Source: Streptomyces sp. TLI_105
GTDB taxonomy: Bacteria; Actinomycetota; Actinomycetes; Streptomycetales; Streptomycetaceae
Length of the DNA stretch: 64,000 bases
Assembly: GCF_900105415.1 (NCBI RefSeq)
Contig: NZ_FNSM01000001.1
Span: 6,318,501 to 6,382,500 of the forward strand
Direction of reading: 5' to 3'
The notes under the pieces were generated by a model, which saw nothing but the letters and a program-made list of their open reading frames with translations, ran no database searches and was not told the origin of the DNA. This document shows, piece by piece, positions 18,282 through 26,622 of this stretch; within the stretch, counting starts at the first letter, position 1, and each line of letters starts with the position of its first letter. A program made the translations under genes and the position numbers.

Positions 18282-20066
18282 CTATCCTGCCGCGTCCTCG
18301 GCGGCCAGGGCGAGAGCCGTCCCCACCAGTCCGATGTGGCTGAAGGCCTGCGGGAAGTTCCCCAGCTGCCGTCCCGCCACCGGGTCGTACTCCTCCGCGA
18401 GGAGCCCCACGTCGTTGGTGAGGGTGAGGAGCCGCTCGAAGAGCTGGCGGGCCTCCTCGGCGCGCCCGGTCAGCCGCAGCGCGTCCGCCAGCCAGAACGA
18501 GCAGACCAGGAAGGTCCCCTCCTGCCCCGGGAGCCCGTCCAGGGCAGTCGAGTCGGGGCTGTACCGGCGCAGGAAGCCGCCGTGCATCAGCTCCTCCCGT
18601 ACCGCGTCCACCGTCCCCACCACCCGGGGATCGTCCGGCGGCAGGAAGCCGACCTGGGGGATGAGGAGGGTGGCGGCGTCCAGCTCGGACGAGCCGTACG
18701 CCTGGGTGAAGGTGTTCCGCACGGGGTCGTACGCCCGCGCGCACACCTGGGCGTGGATCTCGTCCCGCATCGCCCGCCACCGCCCCGCGTCCCCCGGCAG
18801 CGTGGGGTCGGCCTCCAGGGTGCGGACCGCCCGGTCGGCGGCGACCCAGGCCATCACCTTCGAGTGGGTGAAGTGGCGGCGCGGCCCCCGGACCTCCCAC
18901 AGGCCCTCGTCCGGCTCCCGCCAGGTGGACTCCAGGAAGCCGAGGAGGCTCAGCTGGAGGTTCCAGGCGTGCCGCTCCGCCGGGATCCCGGCCTCACGCG
19001 CGCGGTAGAGGGAGTCCATGACCTCGCCGTACACGTCCAGCTGGAACTGGTCCACCGCCGCGTTCCCGGTCCGGACCGGCGCCGAGTCGGCGTAGCCGCG
19101 CAGCCACGGCAGGCTGGTCTCCGGCAGCCGGCGCTCCCCGGCCGGCCCGTACATGATCTGCAGGTCGGCGGGGTCGCCCGCGACCGAGCGGAGCAGCCAG
19201 TCCCGCCAGGCGGCCGCCTCCTCCTCGTACCCGGCGGCGAGCAGCGCGCCGAGGGTGAGGGAGGAGTCGCGCAGCCAGCAGGCGCGGTAGTCCCAGTTCC
19301 GCACCCCGCCGAGGTCCTCCGGCAGGGAGGTGGTGGGGGCGGCCATGATTCCGCCGGTGGGGGCGTACGTGAGCGCCTTGAGGGTGATCAGGGACCGCAG
19401 CACCGACGGCCGGTACGGGCCCTCGTAGGTGCAGCGGGCCGTCCACTTCCGCCAGTCCGCGAGGCACTGCTCCAGGGCCTCGAAGGGGTCGACGAGGGCC
19501 GGACGCGGCTCGTGCGAGGGGTGCCAGGTCAGGACGAAGGCCACCTTCTGGCCGGCGGTGACGGTGAAGGAGGACTGGGTGGAGAACTGCTGGCCCCAGG
19601 TCTTCACGTGCGGCTCGCTGCGCAGCCAGACCGAGTCCGGCCCGGCGATCGCGACCCGGTGGCCGTCGGCCCTGCGCATCCAGGGCACGATCGAGCCGTA
19701 GTCGAAGCGGAGCCGCAGCACGGAGGCCATCTCGACGCTGCCGCTGACGCCCTCCACGATCCGCATCAGGTCGGGGGACGCGTCCCGCTGCGGCATGAAG
19801 TCGACGACCTTGACGGTGCCCGTACGGGTCTCCCAGTAGGTCTCCAGGACGAGGGTGTCCTCGGCGTAGCGGCGGGTGGTGCAGCTCGTGGCGCCCTTGG
19901 GCGCGACGGTCCAGTGGCCGTTGTTCTCGTCGCCGAGGATGGCGGCGAAGCAGGCGGCGGAGTCGAAGCGGGGCAGACACAGCCAGTCGACCGACCCGTC
20001 GCGGCCGACGAGCGCGGCGGTCTGGAGATCCCCGATGAGGGCGTAGTCGTCGATACGTTGCGTCAC
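18282..20066 (-). CDS. Glycoside hydrolase family 15 protein (glucoamylase/trehalase type)
   Basis: A 594-residue cytoplasmic GH15 enzyme. The N-terminus (IDDYALIGDLQTAALVGRDG) and the motif GGVRNWDYRACWLRDSS are diagnostic. The stretches PDEGLWEVRG and GQEGTFLVCSFW hold the two glutamates expected to act as acid and base. In actinobacteria, members with this layout include trehalase as well as glucoamylase-like enzymes; the sequence alone does not decide the sugar. There is no signal peptide. The GTG at 20066 gives the typical N-terminus. Confidence 0.9.
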   Translation of the reverse strand: MTQRIDDYALIGDLQTAALVGRDGSVDWLCLPRFDSAACFAAILGDENNGHWTVAPKGATSCTTRRYAEDTLVLETYWETRTGTVKVVDFMPQRDASPDLMRIVEGVSGSVEMASVLRLRFDYGSIVPWMRRADGHRVAIAGPDSVWLRSEPHVKTWGQQFSTQSSFTVTAGQKVAFVLTWHPSHEPRPALVDPFEALEQCLADWRKWTARCTYEGPYRPSVLRSLITLKALTYAPTGGIMAAPTTSLPEDLGGVRNWDYRACWLRDSSLTLGALLAAGYEEEAAAWRDWLLRSVAGDPADLQIMYGPAGERRLPETSLPWLRGYADSAPVRTGNAAVDQFQLDVYGEVMDSLYRAREAGIPAERHAWNLQLSLLGFLESTWREPDEGLWEVRGPRRHFTHSKVMAWVAADRAVRTLEADPTLPGDAGRWRAMRDEIHAQVCARAYDPVRNTFTQAYGSSELDAATLLIPQVGFLPPDDPRVVGTVDAVREELMHGGFLRRYSPDSTALDGLPGQEGTFLVCSFWLADALRLTGRAEEARQLFERLLTLTNDVGLLAEEYDPVAGRQLGNFPQAFSHIGLVGTALALAAEDAAG

Positions 20067-20100
20067 GCTTCGGCCTGTTCCCGGAAGCGGCGACGGTCAA

Positions 20101-20916
20101 TCAGCGGGACGGAGTGCCCTGCGCCTCCGCCATGTCCCGATCCGGGGATCCGGGGGCCTCGGCGGCGTCCCCGGCCTCCCGGTCGCGCTTCTCCCGGCGC
20201 ACCAGGATCACCCAGCCGACGGGCACCCCGGCGGCGAAGAGCCACCACTGCACGGCGTACGCCATGTGGGGACCGATCGACTCGTGGTCCGGCTCGGCGA
20301 TCGTCTCGGGGGTGCCGCCGGGCGGCTCGGGCGCGGTCAGCTCCAGATAGCCGCCGAGGACCTCGCGGCCCATGAGCTCGGCCTGCTGCCGGCTGCTGAT
20401 GAGCATGACCTGGCGGTCCGGCAGGCCCTTCAGGTCCTTGATGCCGCTGGCGCCCGTCGTCTCGTCCGCCTTGAGCCGTCCCGTGACGGTGACCTCGCCC
20501 TTGGGGGCGGGCGGCACCGGCGGGTAGGAGTGCTGGTCGGCGGCGGCCGGGACCCAGCCGCGGTTGACCAGGACGACCCGGCCGTCGCGGAGGACCAGCG
20601 GGGTCAGGACGTGCACGCCCACCTGGTCGTCGGAGGAGGTGCGGCGGCGGACGACCACCTCGTGGGCGGTGTCGAAGGTGCCGGTGGCGGTGACCCGCCG
20701 CCAGTAGTCGGCGCGCGGGACGGTGTGACCGGGGGAGGTGAGCTCCTCGACCGGGAGCGGCTTCGCCTTGAGGTTGTCCGCGATCAGGGTGTTCTGGGCG
20801 ACCCGGTGCTCGTGCCGGTGGAACTGCCAGAATCCCAGCTGGATCATCGTGGGGATGAGGGCGAGGGCGCCGAGGGTGAGGATCACCCACTGCCGGGACA
20901 ACAGGAAGCGGTACAC
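20101..20916 (-). CDS. SURF1 family cytochrome oxidase biogenesis protein
   Basis: A 271-residue SURF1/Shy1 homologue. It has an N-terminal transmembrane helix (about residues 8-28, WVILTLGALALIPTMIQLGFWQ), a large extracellular domain with the motifs VLVNRGWVPA and PHMAYAVQWWLFA, and a second helix at about residues 215-238. SURF1 helps insert haem a into the cytochrome aa3 oxidase. The start is GTG. It lies 34 bases upstream of the GH15 gene on the same strand. Confidence 0.92.
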   Translation of the reverse strand: MYRFLLSRQWVILTLGALALIPTMIQLGFWQFHRHEHRVAQNTLIADNLKAKPLPVEELTSPGHTVPRADYWRRVTATGTFDTAHEVVVRRRTSSDDQVGVHVLTPLVLRDGRVVLVNRGWVPAAADQHSYPPVPPAPKGEVTVTGRLKADETTGASGIKDLKGLPDRQVMLISSRQQAELMGREVLGGYLELTAPEPPGGTPETIAEPDHESIGPHMAYAVQWWLFAAGVPVGWVILVRREKRDREAGDAAEAPGSPDRDMAEAQGTPSR

Positions 20917-20997
20917 CCCACGACCGTACAGCGGGGGCCGAGGGGTGTACGCACGGGGGGTTCGGGGCGGGGCGCCCGGCCGCCCGGGATCGTTTCC

Positions 20998-21231
20998 TCA
21001 CACCCTGTCGACGATGCCCACCTTTCCCTCCGCGCGGGCGCAGTGGCCGCCGCAGTACCAGCTGCCCTCGACCTCGACGCCCTGTCCGATGATCTGGACC
21101 CGGCAGTGCTCGCAGATGGGCGCCATGCGGTGGATGGCGCAGGCGAAGCAGTCGAAGACGTGCACCGCGCCCTGCGCGTGCACTTCGAAGGACATGCCGT
21201 AATCGTTTCCGCAGACCTCACAACGTGCCAT
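20998..21231 (-). CDS. Small Cys/His-rich probable zinc-binding protein
   Basis: A 77-residue protein with cysteine pairs CEVC, CFAC, CEHC and a CGGHC, plus several histidines (VHVFD, IHRM). This spacing suggests two zinc sites. It is a small conserved actinobacterial protein whose role I do not know. It is on the same strand as SURF1 with 81 bases between, so it could be cotranscribed with it. Confidence 0.8.
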   Translation of the reverse strand: MARCEVCGNDYGMSFEVHAQGAVHVFDCFACAIHRMAPICEHCRVQIIGQGVEVEGSWYCGGHCARAEGKVGIVDRV

Positions 21232-21294
21232 GCGCCACAGGGTGGAGCGCCCGGCGGGCGCGCGCAGCGCGGCGCGCCCGCAGAGCCGGGGGCG

Positions 21295-22269
21295 TCACCC
21301 GTCTGCCGGGGTCACGTCCCGCAGCAGCTGGGTGTAGGCGGCCTCGTCGACGACCGGGGTGCCGAACGACCGGGCCTTGAGGGTCTTGGAGGTGGCGGAG
21401 TCCGGGTCGTTGGTGACCAGGAGGCTGGTCAGCCGGGAGACGCTGGTGGCGACGTGGAGACCGGCCTCGACGGTGCGGTCCTCCAGGAGCTCGCGGTCGA
21501 TGGAGGTGTCGCCGGAGAACGCCACCCGCATGCCCTGCTTGAGTGGTTTGTCCGACTCGTAACGTCCGGGGTTGGGGTACGGGCACGACGGACGCTTCCG
21601 CGAGGGCCGCCAGCTGCCCGCCCGGTAGGAGGACGGGTGGCCCGTCCGGGGCTGCGTCGGCGTCGAGGCCCACTCGGTGAGCGGCCGGCACTCGAGCAGC
21701 GGCAGCCGTACGTTCCGCTCGGCCGCCGCGTGCAGGCTCGGCCGGAACGCCTCGGCGAGCACCCGCGCGTCGTCGAGCGCGTTGTGCGCGCGCTGCTGCA
21801 CGACGCCGAAGTGCGCCGCGAGCGACTCCAGCTTGTGGTTGGGCAGCGGCAGCGACAGCTCCTTGGCGAGCGCGATCGTGCACAGCCGCTGGCGCACCGG
21901 CGCGGCGGACTTCGCGCGCGCGTACTCCCGGGCGATCATCTGCCAGTCGAACATCGCGTTGTGCGCGACGAGCACCCGCCCGTCGAGCCGCGCGGCGAAC
22001 TCCGCCGCGATCTCCGGGAAGAGCGGCGCGCCCTCCAGGACGTCGCTGGTCAGCCCGTGGATCCAGACGGGGCCGGGGTCCCGCTCGGGGTTGACCAGGG
22101 TGTACCAGTGGTCCTCGACGTTCCCCTGGGCGTCCAGCCGGTAGACGGCAGCCGACACTATCCGGTCGTCGCGGGCGAGGCCGGTGGTCTCCACGTCGAC
22201 GACCGCGTACCCCTGCGGGTAGGCGGTCGGCCACATCGCTGCTGTCGTACGGTCGTCAAGCACGGTCAT
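21295..22269 (-). CDS. DEDD-type 3'-5' exonuclease with C-terminal BRCT domain
   Basis: A 324-residue DnaQ-like exonuclease. Exo I is VVDVETTG (about residues 22-29), Exo II is VAHNAMFDWQM, and Exo III is HNALDDARVLAEAF with the DEDDh-type histidine. The C-terminal 90 residues (KQGMRVAFSGDTSIDRELLEDRTVEAGLH onward) form a BRCT domain. The pairing resembles bacterial exonuclease/BRCT proteins thought to act in DNA repair. Start at the ATG 22269, which overlaps the end of the broken frame upstream. Confidence 0.88.
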   Translation of the reverse strand: MTVLDDRTTAAMWPTAYPQGYAVVDVETTGLARDDRIVSAAVYRLDAQGNVEDHWYTLVNPERDPGPVWIHGLTSDVLEGAPLFPEIAAEFAARLDGRVLVAHNAMFDWQMIAREYARAKSAAPVRQRLCTIALAKELSLPLPNHKLESLAAHFGVVQQRAHNALDDARVLAEAFRPSLHAAAERNVRLPLLECRPLTEWASTPTQPRTGHPSSYRAGSWRPSRKRPSCPYPNPGRYESDKPLKQGMRVAFSGDTSIDRELLEDRTVEAGLHVATSVSRLTSLLVTNDPDSATSKTLKARSFGTPVVDEAAYTQLLRDVTPADG

Positions 22270-22900
22270 TGAGAATACGGGCCTCCACGGACAGTCGGGT
22301 CCCCGGTTCCGGATTCCGTGGCGGTGATCCGCCACCCTCCCGGCCGGGATCCGCCACCGTCCCCCTCGCGTGCGGGAGCGCGGACGGCGCGCGCGGCGCG
22401 GCCTTCCCGGCGGCCCGGCGCGGGGAATCCGGCCGGTGCCGGGTCGCTCGGCCGAGCGCGGCGACCAGGTCGCCGGCCGCCGCCGCGTCGAGACCGCAGC
22501 CGTCCCCGGGGCCCGGCAGCAGCCGGTGGACCGTGCCCGTCGCCCCCGTCGCCCCCGTCGCCCCCGTCGCCCCCGTCGGGGCCACGTCCGCCGTCGAGCA
22601 GCGCGAGGAGGACGTGCCGGCCCGTCGCGGCCTCGGCGGCGGCCGCCGGCCCGTCCTCCGTCGTGCGCCGCCCGTCCGGCGCCCCGCCCGTCCGGATCCG
22701 GTCCGCGAAGCGCGGGGCGGGCTCGCCGGCGCCGCGCCGGTACGCCCACACCTCGCCCGCGGCCTCCCGGCCGCACCGGAGCACGGTCGCCGTGCCGGTG
22801 CGGGCCGCCGCGTGCCGGACCGCCGGGTCCCCCAGGGTGGTGCGGCCGGCCTGGGCGCGTCCCGCGCTGCGCGGAGGGGGAGAGGGAGGGGCGGGGGTGC
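22256..22900 (-). pseudogene. Hypothetical protein gene disrupted by an apparent frameshift
   Basis: Two minus-strand reading frames each have strong coding-type third positions but do not join. From about 22870 to 22590 the frame reads TLGDPAVRHAAARTGTATVL through RHVLLALLDGG. From about 22585 to 22256 another frame reads TVHRLLPGPGDGCGLDAAA, then AGDLVAALGRA, and ends overlapping the exonuclease start. Removing one G near 22586-22592 would join them. A four-copy 9-bp tandem repeat (22541-22576) encodes GATGATGAT just after the junction. I see no convincing start codon at the 5' side. It could be a true pseudogene or a base error. Confidence 0.5.
22541..22576. repeat. Tandem 9-bp repeat, four perfect copies
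   Basis: Unit CGCCCCCGT repeated at 22541, 22550, 22559 and 22568, with a degenerate copy just before. Multiples of nine keep the reading frame, so copy number change alone would not explain the adjacent frameshift. Confidence 0.9.
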
Positions 22901-22915
22901 GGAGGTTCGGTCTCC

Positions 22916-23539
22916 TCAGCGCAGCAGCCCCGCCACCAGCGCGCGCACCGCCACCAGGAACACGGCCTCCGTGTCGATCGGCGCGGCGAGGGCGCGGGCG
23001 AGCTCCGGGTCGGGGGTGGTGAGGCCGGTCGGCTCCGTGGCCCAGAGCTCCGTCTCGGCCGGCGGCTGGGCGGGGGCGCGTTCGCGGTTGCGCTCCACGA
23101 GGACGTGGCCGACGACCTGGAACTGGACCGCGTGGACCAGGGCGGCCGCGCGGACGCCGCGCAGCCCCGCCGCGTGGGCCTCGTGGACCAGGGCGCGTTG
23201 GGCCGGCAGGAACATGCGTTCCGTCAGACCGCGTTCGTGGACCATCGCCACCAGGTGCGGGTGTTCGCGCAGGGCGCGGCGCAGTGCGCGGGCGACCGAG
23301 ACGATCCGCTCGGCCGGGGTCGCGCCCCGGGGACGGATCGTGCCGAGGTCGGCGACGGTGCGGGCGACGAGGGCGTCGAGGAGCGACTCGCGGTTGCCGA
23401 CGTGCCAGTAGATCGAGGTGACCGCGGTGCCGAGCTCGGAGGCGAGCCGACGCATCGTCAGCGCGTCCGGGCCGTGCTCCCTCACCAGGGCGGCCGCCGT
23501 GTCCAGGACCTCGTCGCGGGTCAGCGCGGAGCGTGCCAT
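22916..23539 (-). CDS. TetR family transcriptional regulator
   Basis: A 207-residue regulator. The N-terminal HTH is clear: LTRDEVLDTAAALVREHGPDALTMRRLASELGTAVTSIYWHVGNRESLLDAL. The C-terminal ligand domain is TetR_C type with a Pro/Glu-rich loop. The ATG at 23539 was preferred to one four codons upstream. The gene is divergent from the decarboxylase operon, with a 15-bp palindrome in the 97-base gap, so it probably represses that operon and itself. Ligand unknown. Confidence 0.9.
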   Translation of the reverse strand: MARSALTRDEVLDTAAALVREHGPDALTMRRLASELGTAVTSIYWHVGNRESLLDALVARTVADLGTIRPRGATPAERIVSVARALRRALREHPHLVAMVHERGLTERMFLPAQRALVHEAHAAGLRGVRAAALVHAVQFQVVGHVLVERNRERAPAQPPAETELWATEPTGLTTPDPELARALAAPIDTEAVFLVAVRALVAGLLR

Positions 23540-23592
23540 CGGTTCCCCCAACTCCTCTGCGTGCAGCCCTCTTTACCCTGCGGGGCGGTCGG

Positions 23593-23607
23593 TGTAACTG
23601 TGTTACA
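23593..23607. promoter_or_regulatory. Palindromic operator candidate between tetR and the decarboxylase operon
   Basis: TGTAAC-TGT-GTTACA is a perfect inverted repeat in the 97-base divergent gap, 30 bases before the start at 23637. It stands out as an A+T-rich patch and is typical in size and symmetry for a TetR operator. Confidence 0.7.
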
Positions 23608-23636
23608 GGCCGACACTTCCCGAAGGGCGGTACGTC

Positions 23637-24434
23637 ATGGCACGAGTACGGTACGGGGCTCGCGGCGACGCGGAGGCGGCGGCGGCCCGCGAGCGGTCCG
23701 CCAGGCTCCCCGACATCTGGTCCACCGGCGTGGTCGCCGTCTGGGAGACCGATCCGGACGTCGTGGCGGCGGTCCTGCCGCCCCCGCTGAAACCCACCGC
23801 GCGCCCCCTCGTGCGCGTCAACATCAGCAAGGTCGACCTGCCCGGCTACCCGCTCGGCGCCGGATCGGTGGCCGTCGCCGCCGCCCACGGCGACCGGGAG
23901 GGCTGGTATCCGCTGGTCATGCCGATGACCCACGAGCGGGCCCTGATCGGCGGGCGCGAGGTGTTCGGCGAGCCGAAGAAGCTGGGCGAGGTCACCGTCG
24001 AGCGGGACGGGCTCGTCGTGCGCGCCGCCCTCGCCCGGCACGGCATCGCCTTCGTGGAGGTGCGCGGAGCGGTCTCCGGCCCGCTGCCGCTGCCGGAACC
24101 CGTCGAGAAGACCGACTTCTACTTCAAGTTCCTGCCGGGCGTGGAGGGGACCGGCTTCGACGCCGACCCCGTCCTCGTCCACTGCGTCCGGAACGAGAAG
24201 GTGCGGAAGCTGGAGCGGATCACGGGCGACGTGGTCCTGCGCGAGTCCATGTACGACCCGGTCGCCGACCTCCCCGTGCGCCGGCTCGTCGAGATCACGA
24301 TCGGCGAGAAGACCACCGACCAGAAGGGCACGGTCGCCGAGCGGGTCTCCGCCCGTGACCTGCTGCCCTTCGTCCACCAGCGGTACGACGACCCGCTCCA
24401 GATCCTCGACGGCCCCCCGGAAGGAAGTGCCTGA
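23637..24434 (+). CDS. Acetoacetate decarboxylase family protein
   Basis: A 265-residue ADC-fold protein. The stretch REVFGEPKKLGEV carries the Lys-Lys pair in which one lysine forms the Schiff base in acetoacetate decarboxylase. Members of the wider family act on other beta-keto acids or even as aldolase-dehydratases, so the substrate is open. It is the first gene of the rightward operon and its stop overlaps the next start (TGATG). A GAAGGG site precedes the ATG. Confidence 0.88.
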   Translation: MARVRYGARGDAEAAAARERSARLPDIWSTGVVAVWETDPDVVAAVLPPPLKPTARPLVRVNISKVDLPGYPLGAGSVAVAAAHGDREGWYPLVMPMTHERALIGGREVFGEPKKLGEVTVERDGLVVRAALARHGIAFVEVRGAVSGPLPLPEPVEKTDFYFKFLPGVEGTGFDADPVLVHCVRNEKVRKLERITGDVVLRESMYDPVADLPVRRLVEITIGEKTTDQKGTVAERVSARDLLPFVHQRYDDPLQILDGPPEGSA

Positions 24435-25318
24435 TGGAGCTGCGTGAGGGGCAGGTCGCCGTCGTCACGGGCGCGGCGAGCGGCATCGGGCTCGCGATGG
24501 CCCGCCGCTTCGCCGCCGAGGGCCTCGCCGTCGTCCTCGGGGACGTCGAGCGGGGAGCGCTCGCGGAGGCCGCCGACGAGCTGATGGAGAGCGGGGCGCA
24601 GGTCCTCGCCCGGACGGTCGACGTCTCGGACCCCGACGAGGTGCGGGCGTTCGCCGACGCCGCGTACGACACCTTCGGGGCCGTCCACGTCCTCTGCAAC
24701 AACGCGGGCGTCGGTTCCGGCGCCGAGGGCCGCATGTGGGAGCACGAACCCAACGACTGGAAGTGGGCCTTCTCCGTCAACGTCTGGGGCGTCTTCCACG
24801 GCATCCAGGCCTTCGTCCCGCGCATGCTCGCGGGCGGCGAACCCGGCCACGTGGTGAACACCTCCTCGGGCGACGGCGGCATCGCCCCGCTGCCCACCGC
24901 CTCCGTGTACGCGGTCACCAAGGCGGCCGTCGTCACCATGACCGAGTCGCTCTACGCCCATCTGCGCGCCGAGCACGCGCGCGTGGGCGCCTCCGTGCTC
25001 TTCCCGGGTCCGCACATGCTCCGCACCGGACTGTGGGAGTCGCACCGCAACCGGCCCGAGCGGTACGCCAAGCAGCGGCCGCGCCGGTCCCCGTACCGCA
25101 GCCTCGACCAGTGGGAGGCGGCGATGAAGGAGGCCGGGCACGAGGTGGCCTTCACGCCGGTGGAGGAGGTCGCCGAGCACGTCGTCGACGGCATCCGCGC
25201 CGACCGCTTCTGGATGCTGCCGGCCAGCGAGCACAGCGACCGCCAGATCAAGGCGCGCTCGCAGTCCATGCTCGACCGCGCCAACCCGTCGTACCTGGAG
25301 AGTTTCATCCTCGACTGA
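24434..25318 (+). CDS. SDR family NAD(P)-dependent oxidoreductase
   Basis: A 294-residue classical SDR with cofactor motif TGAASGIG (about residues 13-20), NNAG at about 89-92, catalytic Ser in VVNTSSGDG and the YAVTK pair following. The C-terminal extension after residue 200 (RRSPYRSLDQWEAAMKEAGHE) is longer than in minimal SDRs. It lies between a putative decarboxylase and two amidohydrolases and would oxidise an alcohol or reduce a ketone in the same pathway. Confidence 0.9.
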   Translation: MELREGQVAVVTGAASGIGLAMARRFAAEGLAVVLGDVERGALAEAADELMESGAQVLARTVDVSDPDEVRAFADAAYDTFGAVHVLCNNAGVGSGAEGRMWEHEPNDWKWAFSVNVWGVFHGIQAFVPRMLAGGEPGHVVNTSSGDGGIAPLPTASVYAVTKAAVVTMTESLYAHLRAEHARVGASVLFPGPHMLRTGLWESHRNRPERYAKQRPRRSPYRSLDQWEAAMKEAGHEVAFTPVEEVAEHVVDGIRADRFWMLPASEHSDRQIKARSQSMLDRANPSYLESFILD

Positions 25319-25329
25319 GGGGCTTCGCC

Positions 25330-26622
25330 ATGAGCAACGAGCGCCATGAGGACCCGTATCTGATCATCTCCTCCGACTGTCACGCCGGGCTGCCCACCGA
25401 GGAGTACCGGCCCTATCTCGACCCCCGCTTCCACCGGGACTTCGACGACTTCCTGGCGGGGCGCGATGCCCGCCGTGAGGCCATGACCCGGCTCGGGGTG
25501 CGCAACGAGGCCTTCGCGGACAAGTGGTTCAGCGACAACGAGGAAGGCCTGCGCGGCGGCTGGGACCCCGCCCGGCGCGTCAAGGAGCTCGACGGCGACG
25601 GGGTGGCCGCCGAGGTCGTCTTCCCCGACGCGGACGCCGTGGACAGCCGGACCGCCGCGCCCTTCGGCGTCGGCCTCGGGCTCTCCGGCGACCAGGACCC
25701 GGAGCTCGGCATGGCGGGTGCGCGGGCGCACAACCGCTGGCTCGCCGACTTCGTCTCCTCGAATCCGGCCCGGCACTGCGGGGTCGCCCTCCTTCCCGTC
25801 ACCGCCGACGTCCGCGAGGTCGTCGCCGAGATCCACCGCGCCAAGGAGTCCGGGCTCGGCGCGCTCATGATCCCCTCCATGTGGGTGGACAAGGCCCCGT
25901 ACCACGACCGGTGTTACGACCCGGTGTGGGCGGCGGCCGCCGAGACCGGCATGCCGGTCGTCACCCACTCCGGGGCGGCGCCGCGCGAGGAGTACGGGAA
26001 CCACCTCGGGATCTACGTCTCCGAGGTCACCTGGTGGCCCGCCAGGCCGCTGTGGTTCCTGCTCTGGTCGGGCGTCTTCGAGCGCCACCCCGGCCTGCGG
26101 TTCGGGGTCGCCGAGTCCGGCTGCTGGTGGCTGCCGAACCTGCTCTGGTTCATGGACCGGCTCTACCTGGGCGCGCACGGCGGCAAGAAACTGTCCCCGT
26201 TCGCGGAGCTGAAGCGGCCGCCGAGCGAGTACCTGGACCGGCAGGTCTTCGTCTGCGCCACCAACACCAAGCGGCGCGAGCTCGCGCAGCGGTACGAGAT
26301 CGGCGTCGACAACATCCTGTGGGGCTCGGACTTCCCGCACCCGGAGGGGACGTGGCCGGACACGCGCGCGTGGCTGCGGAAGACGTTCCACGACATCCCG
26401 GTCGAGGAGACGCGGCGGATGCTCGGTCTCGCCGCCGCGGAGGTTTTCGGATTCGATGTCCACCTACTGGATCCGATAGCCCGTCGGATCGGCCCCACCC
26501 CCGCCGACCTCGGCCAGCCCGCCGACCAGGCCGCCGTCGAAGCCTCCTGGGCCCGCTCGCGCGAGGTCGGCAGGCACTGGCTCACCGACCACGAGTTCCC
26601 GGTCCTGGGGGTGAACCCGTGA
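25330..26622 (+). CDS. Amidohydrolase family protein (amidohydrolase_2, ACMSD/LigW-like)
   Basis: A 430-residue TIM-barrel metal enzyme of the amidohydrolase_2 type (PF04909). The N-terminal metal motif reads SSDCHAG (D-x-H rather than H-x-H). A second histidine is in MPVVTHSG and the late acid in LWGSDFPHPEG. Relatives include ACMSD and LigW-type non-oxidative decarboxylases as well as hydrolases. It starts 11 bases after the SDR and ends in a GTGA overlap with its paralogue. Its partner's similarity suggests a tandem duplication. Confidence 0.88.
   Translation: MSNERHEDPYLIISSDCHAGLPTEEYRPYLDPRFHRDFDDFLAGRDARREAMTRLGVRNEAFADKWFSDNEEGLRGGWDPARRVKELDGDGVAAEVVFPDADAVDSRTAAPFGVGLGLSGDQDPELGMAGARAHNRWLADFVSSNPARHCGVALLPVTADVREVVAEIHRAKESGLGALMIPSMWVDKAPYHDRCYDPVWAAAAETGMPVVTHSGAAPREEYGNHLGIYVSEVTWWPARPLWFLLWSGVFERHPGLRFGVAESGCWWLPNLLWFMDRLYLGAHGGKKLSPFAELKRPPSEYLDRQVFVCATNTKRRELAQRYEIGVDNILWGSDFPHPEGTWPDTRAWLRKTFHDIPVEETRRMLGLAAAEVFGFDVHLLDPIARRIGPTPADLGQPADQAAVEASWARSREVGRHWLTDHEFPVLGVNP

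Noticed and set aside
22541..22576. CRISPR-like short repeats
   Set aside because: The copies are directly abutting 9-mers without spacers, so this is a simple tandem repeat.
22256..22585. Collagen-like protein (GATGATGAT repeat)
   Set aside because: The Gly-Ala-Thr repeat covers only about four units from a 9-bp tandem repeat and is part of a broken frame.
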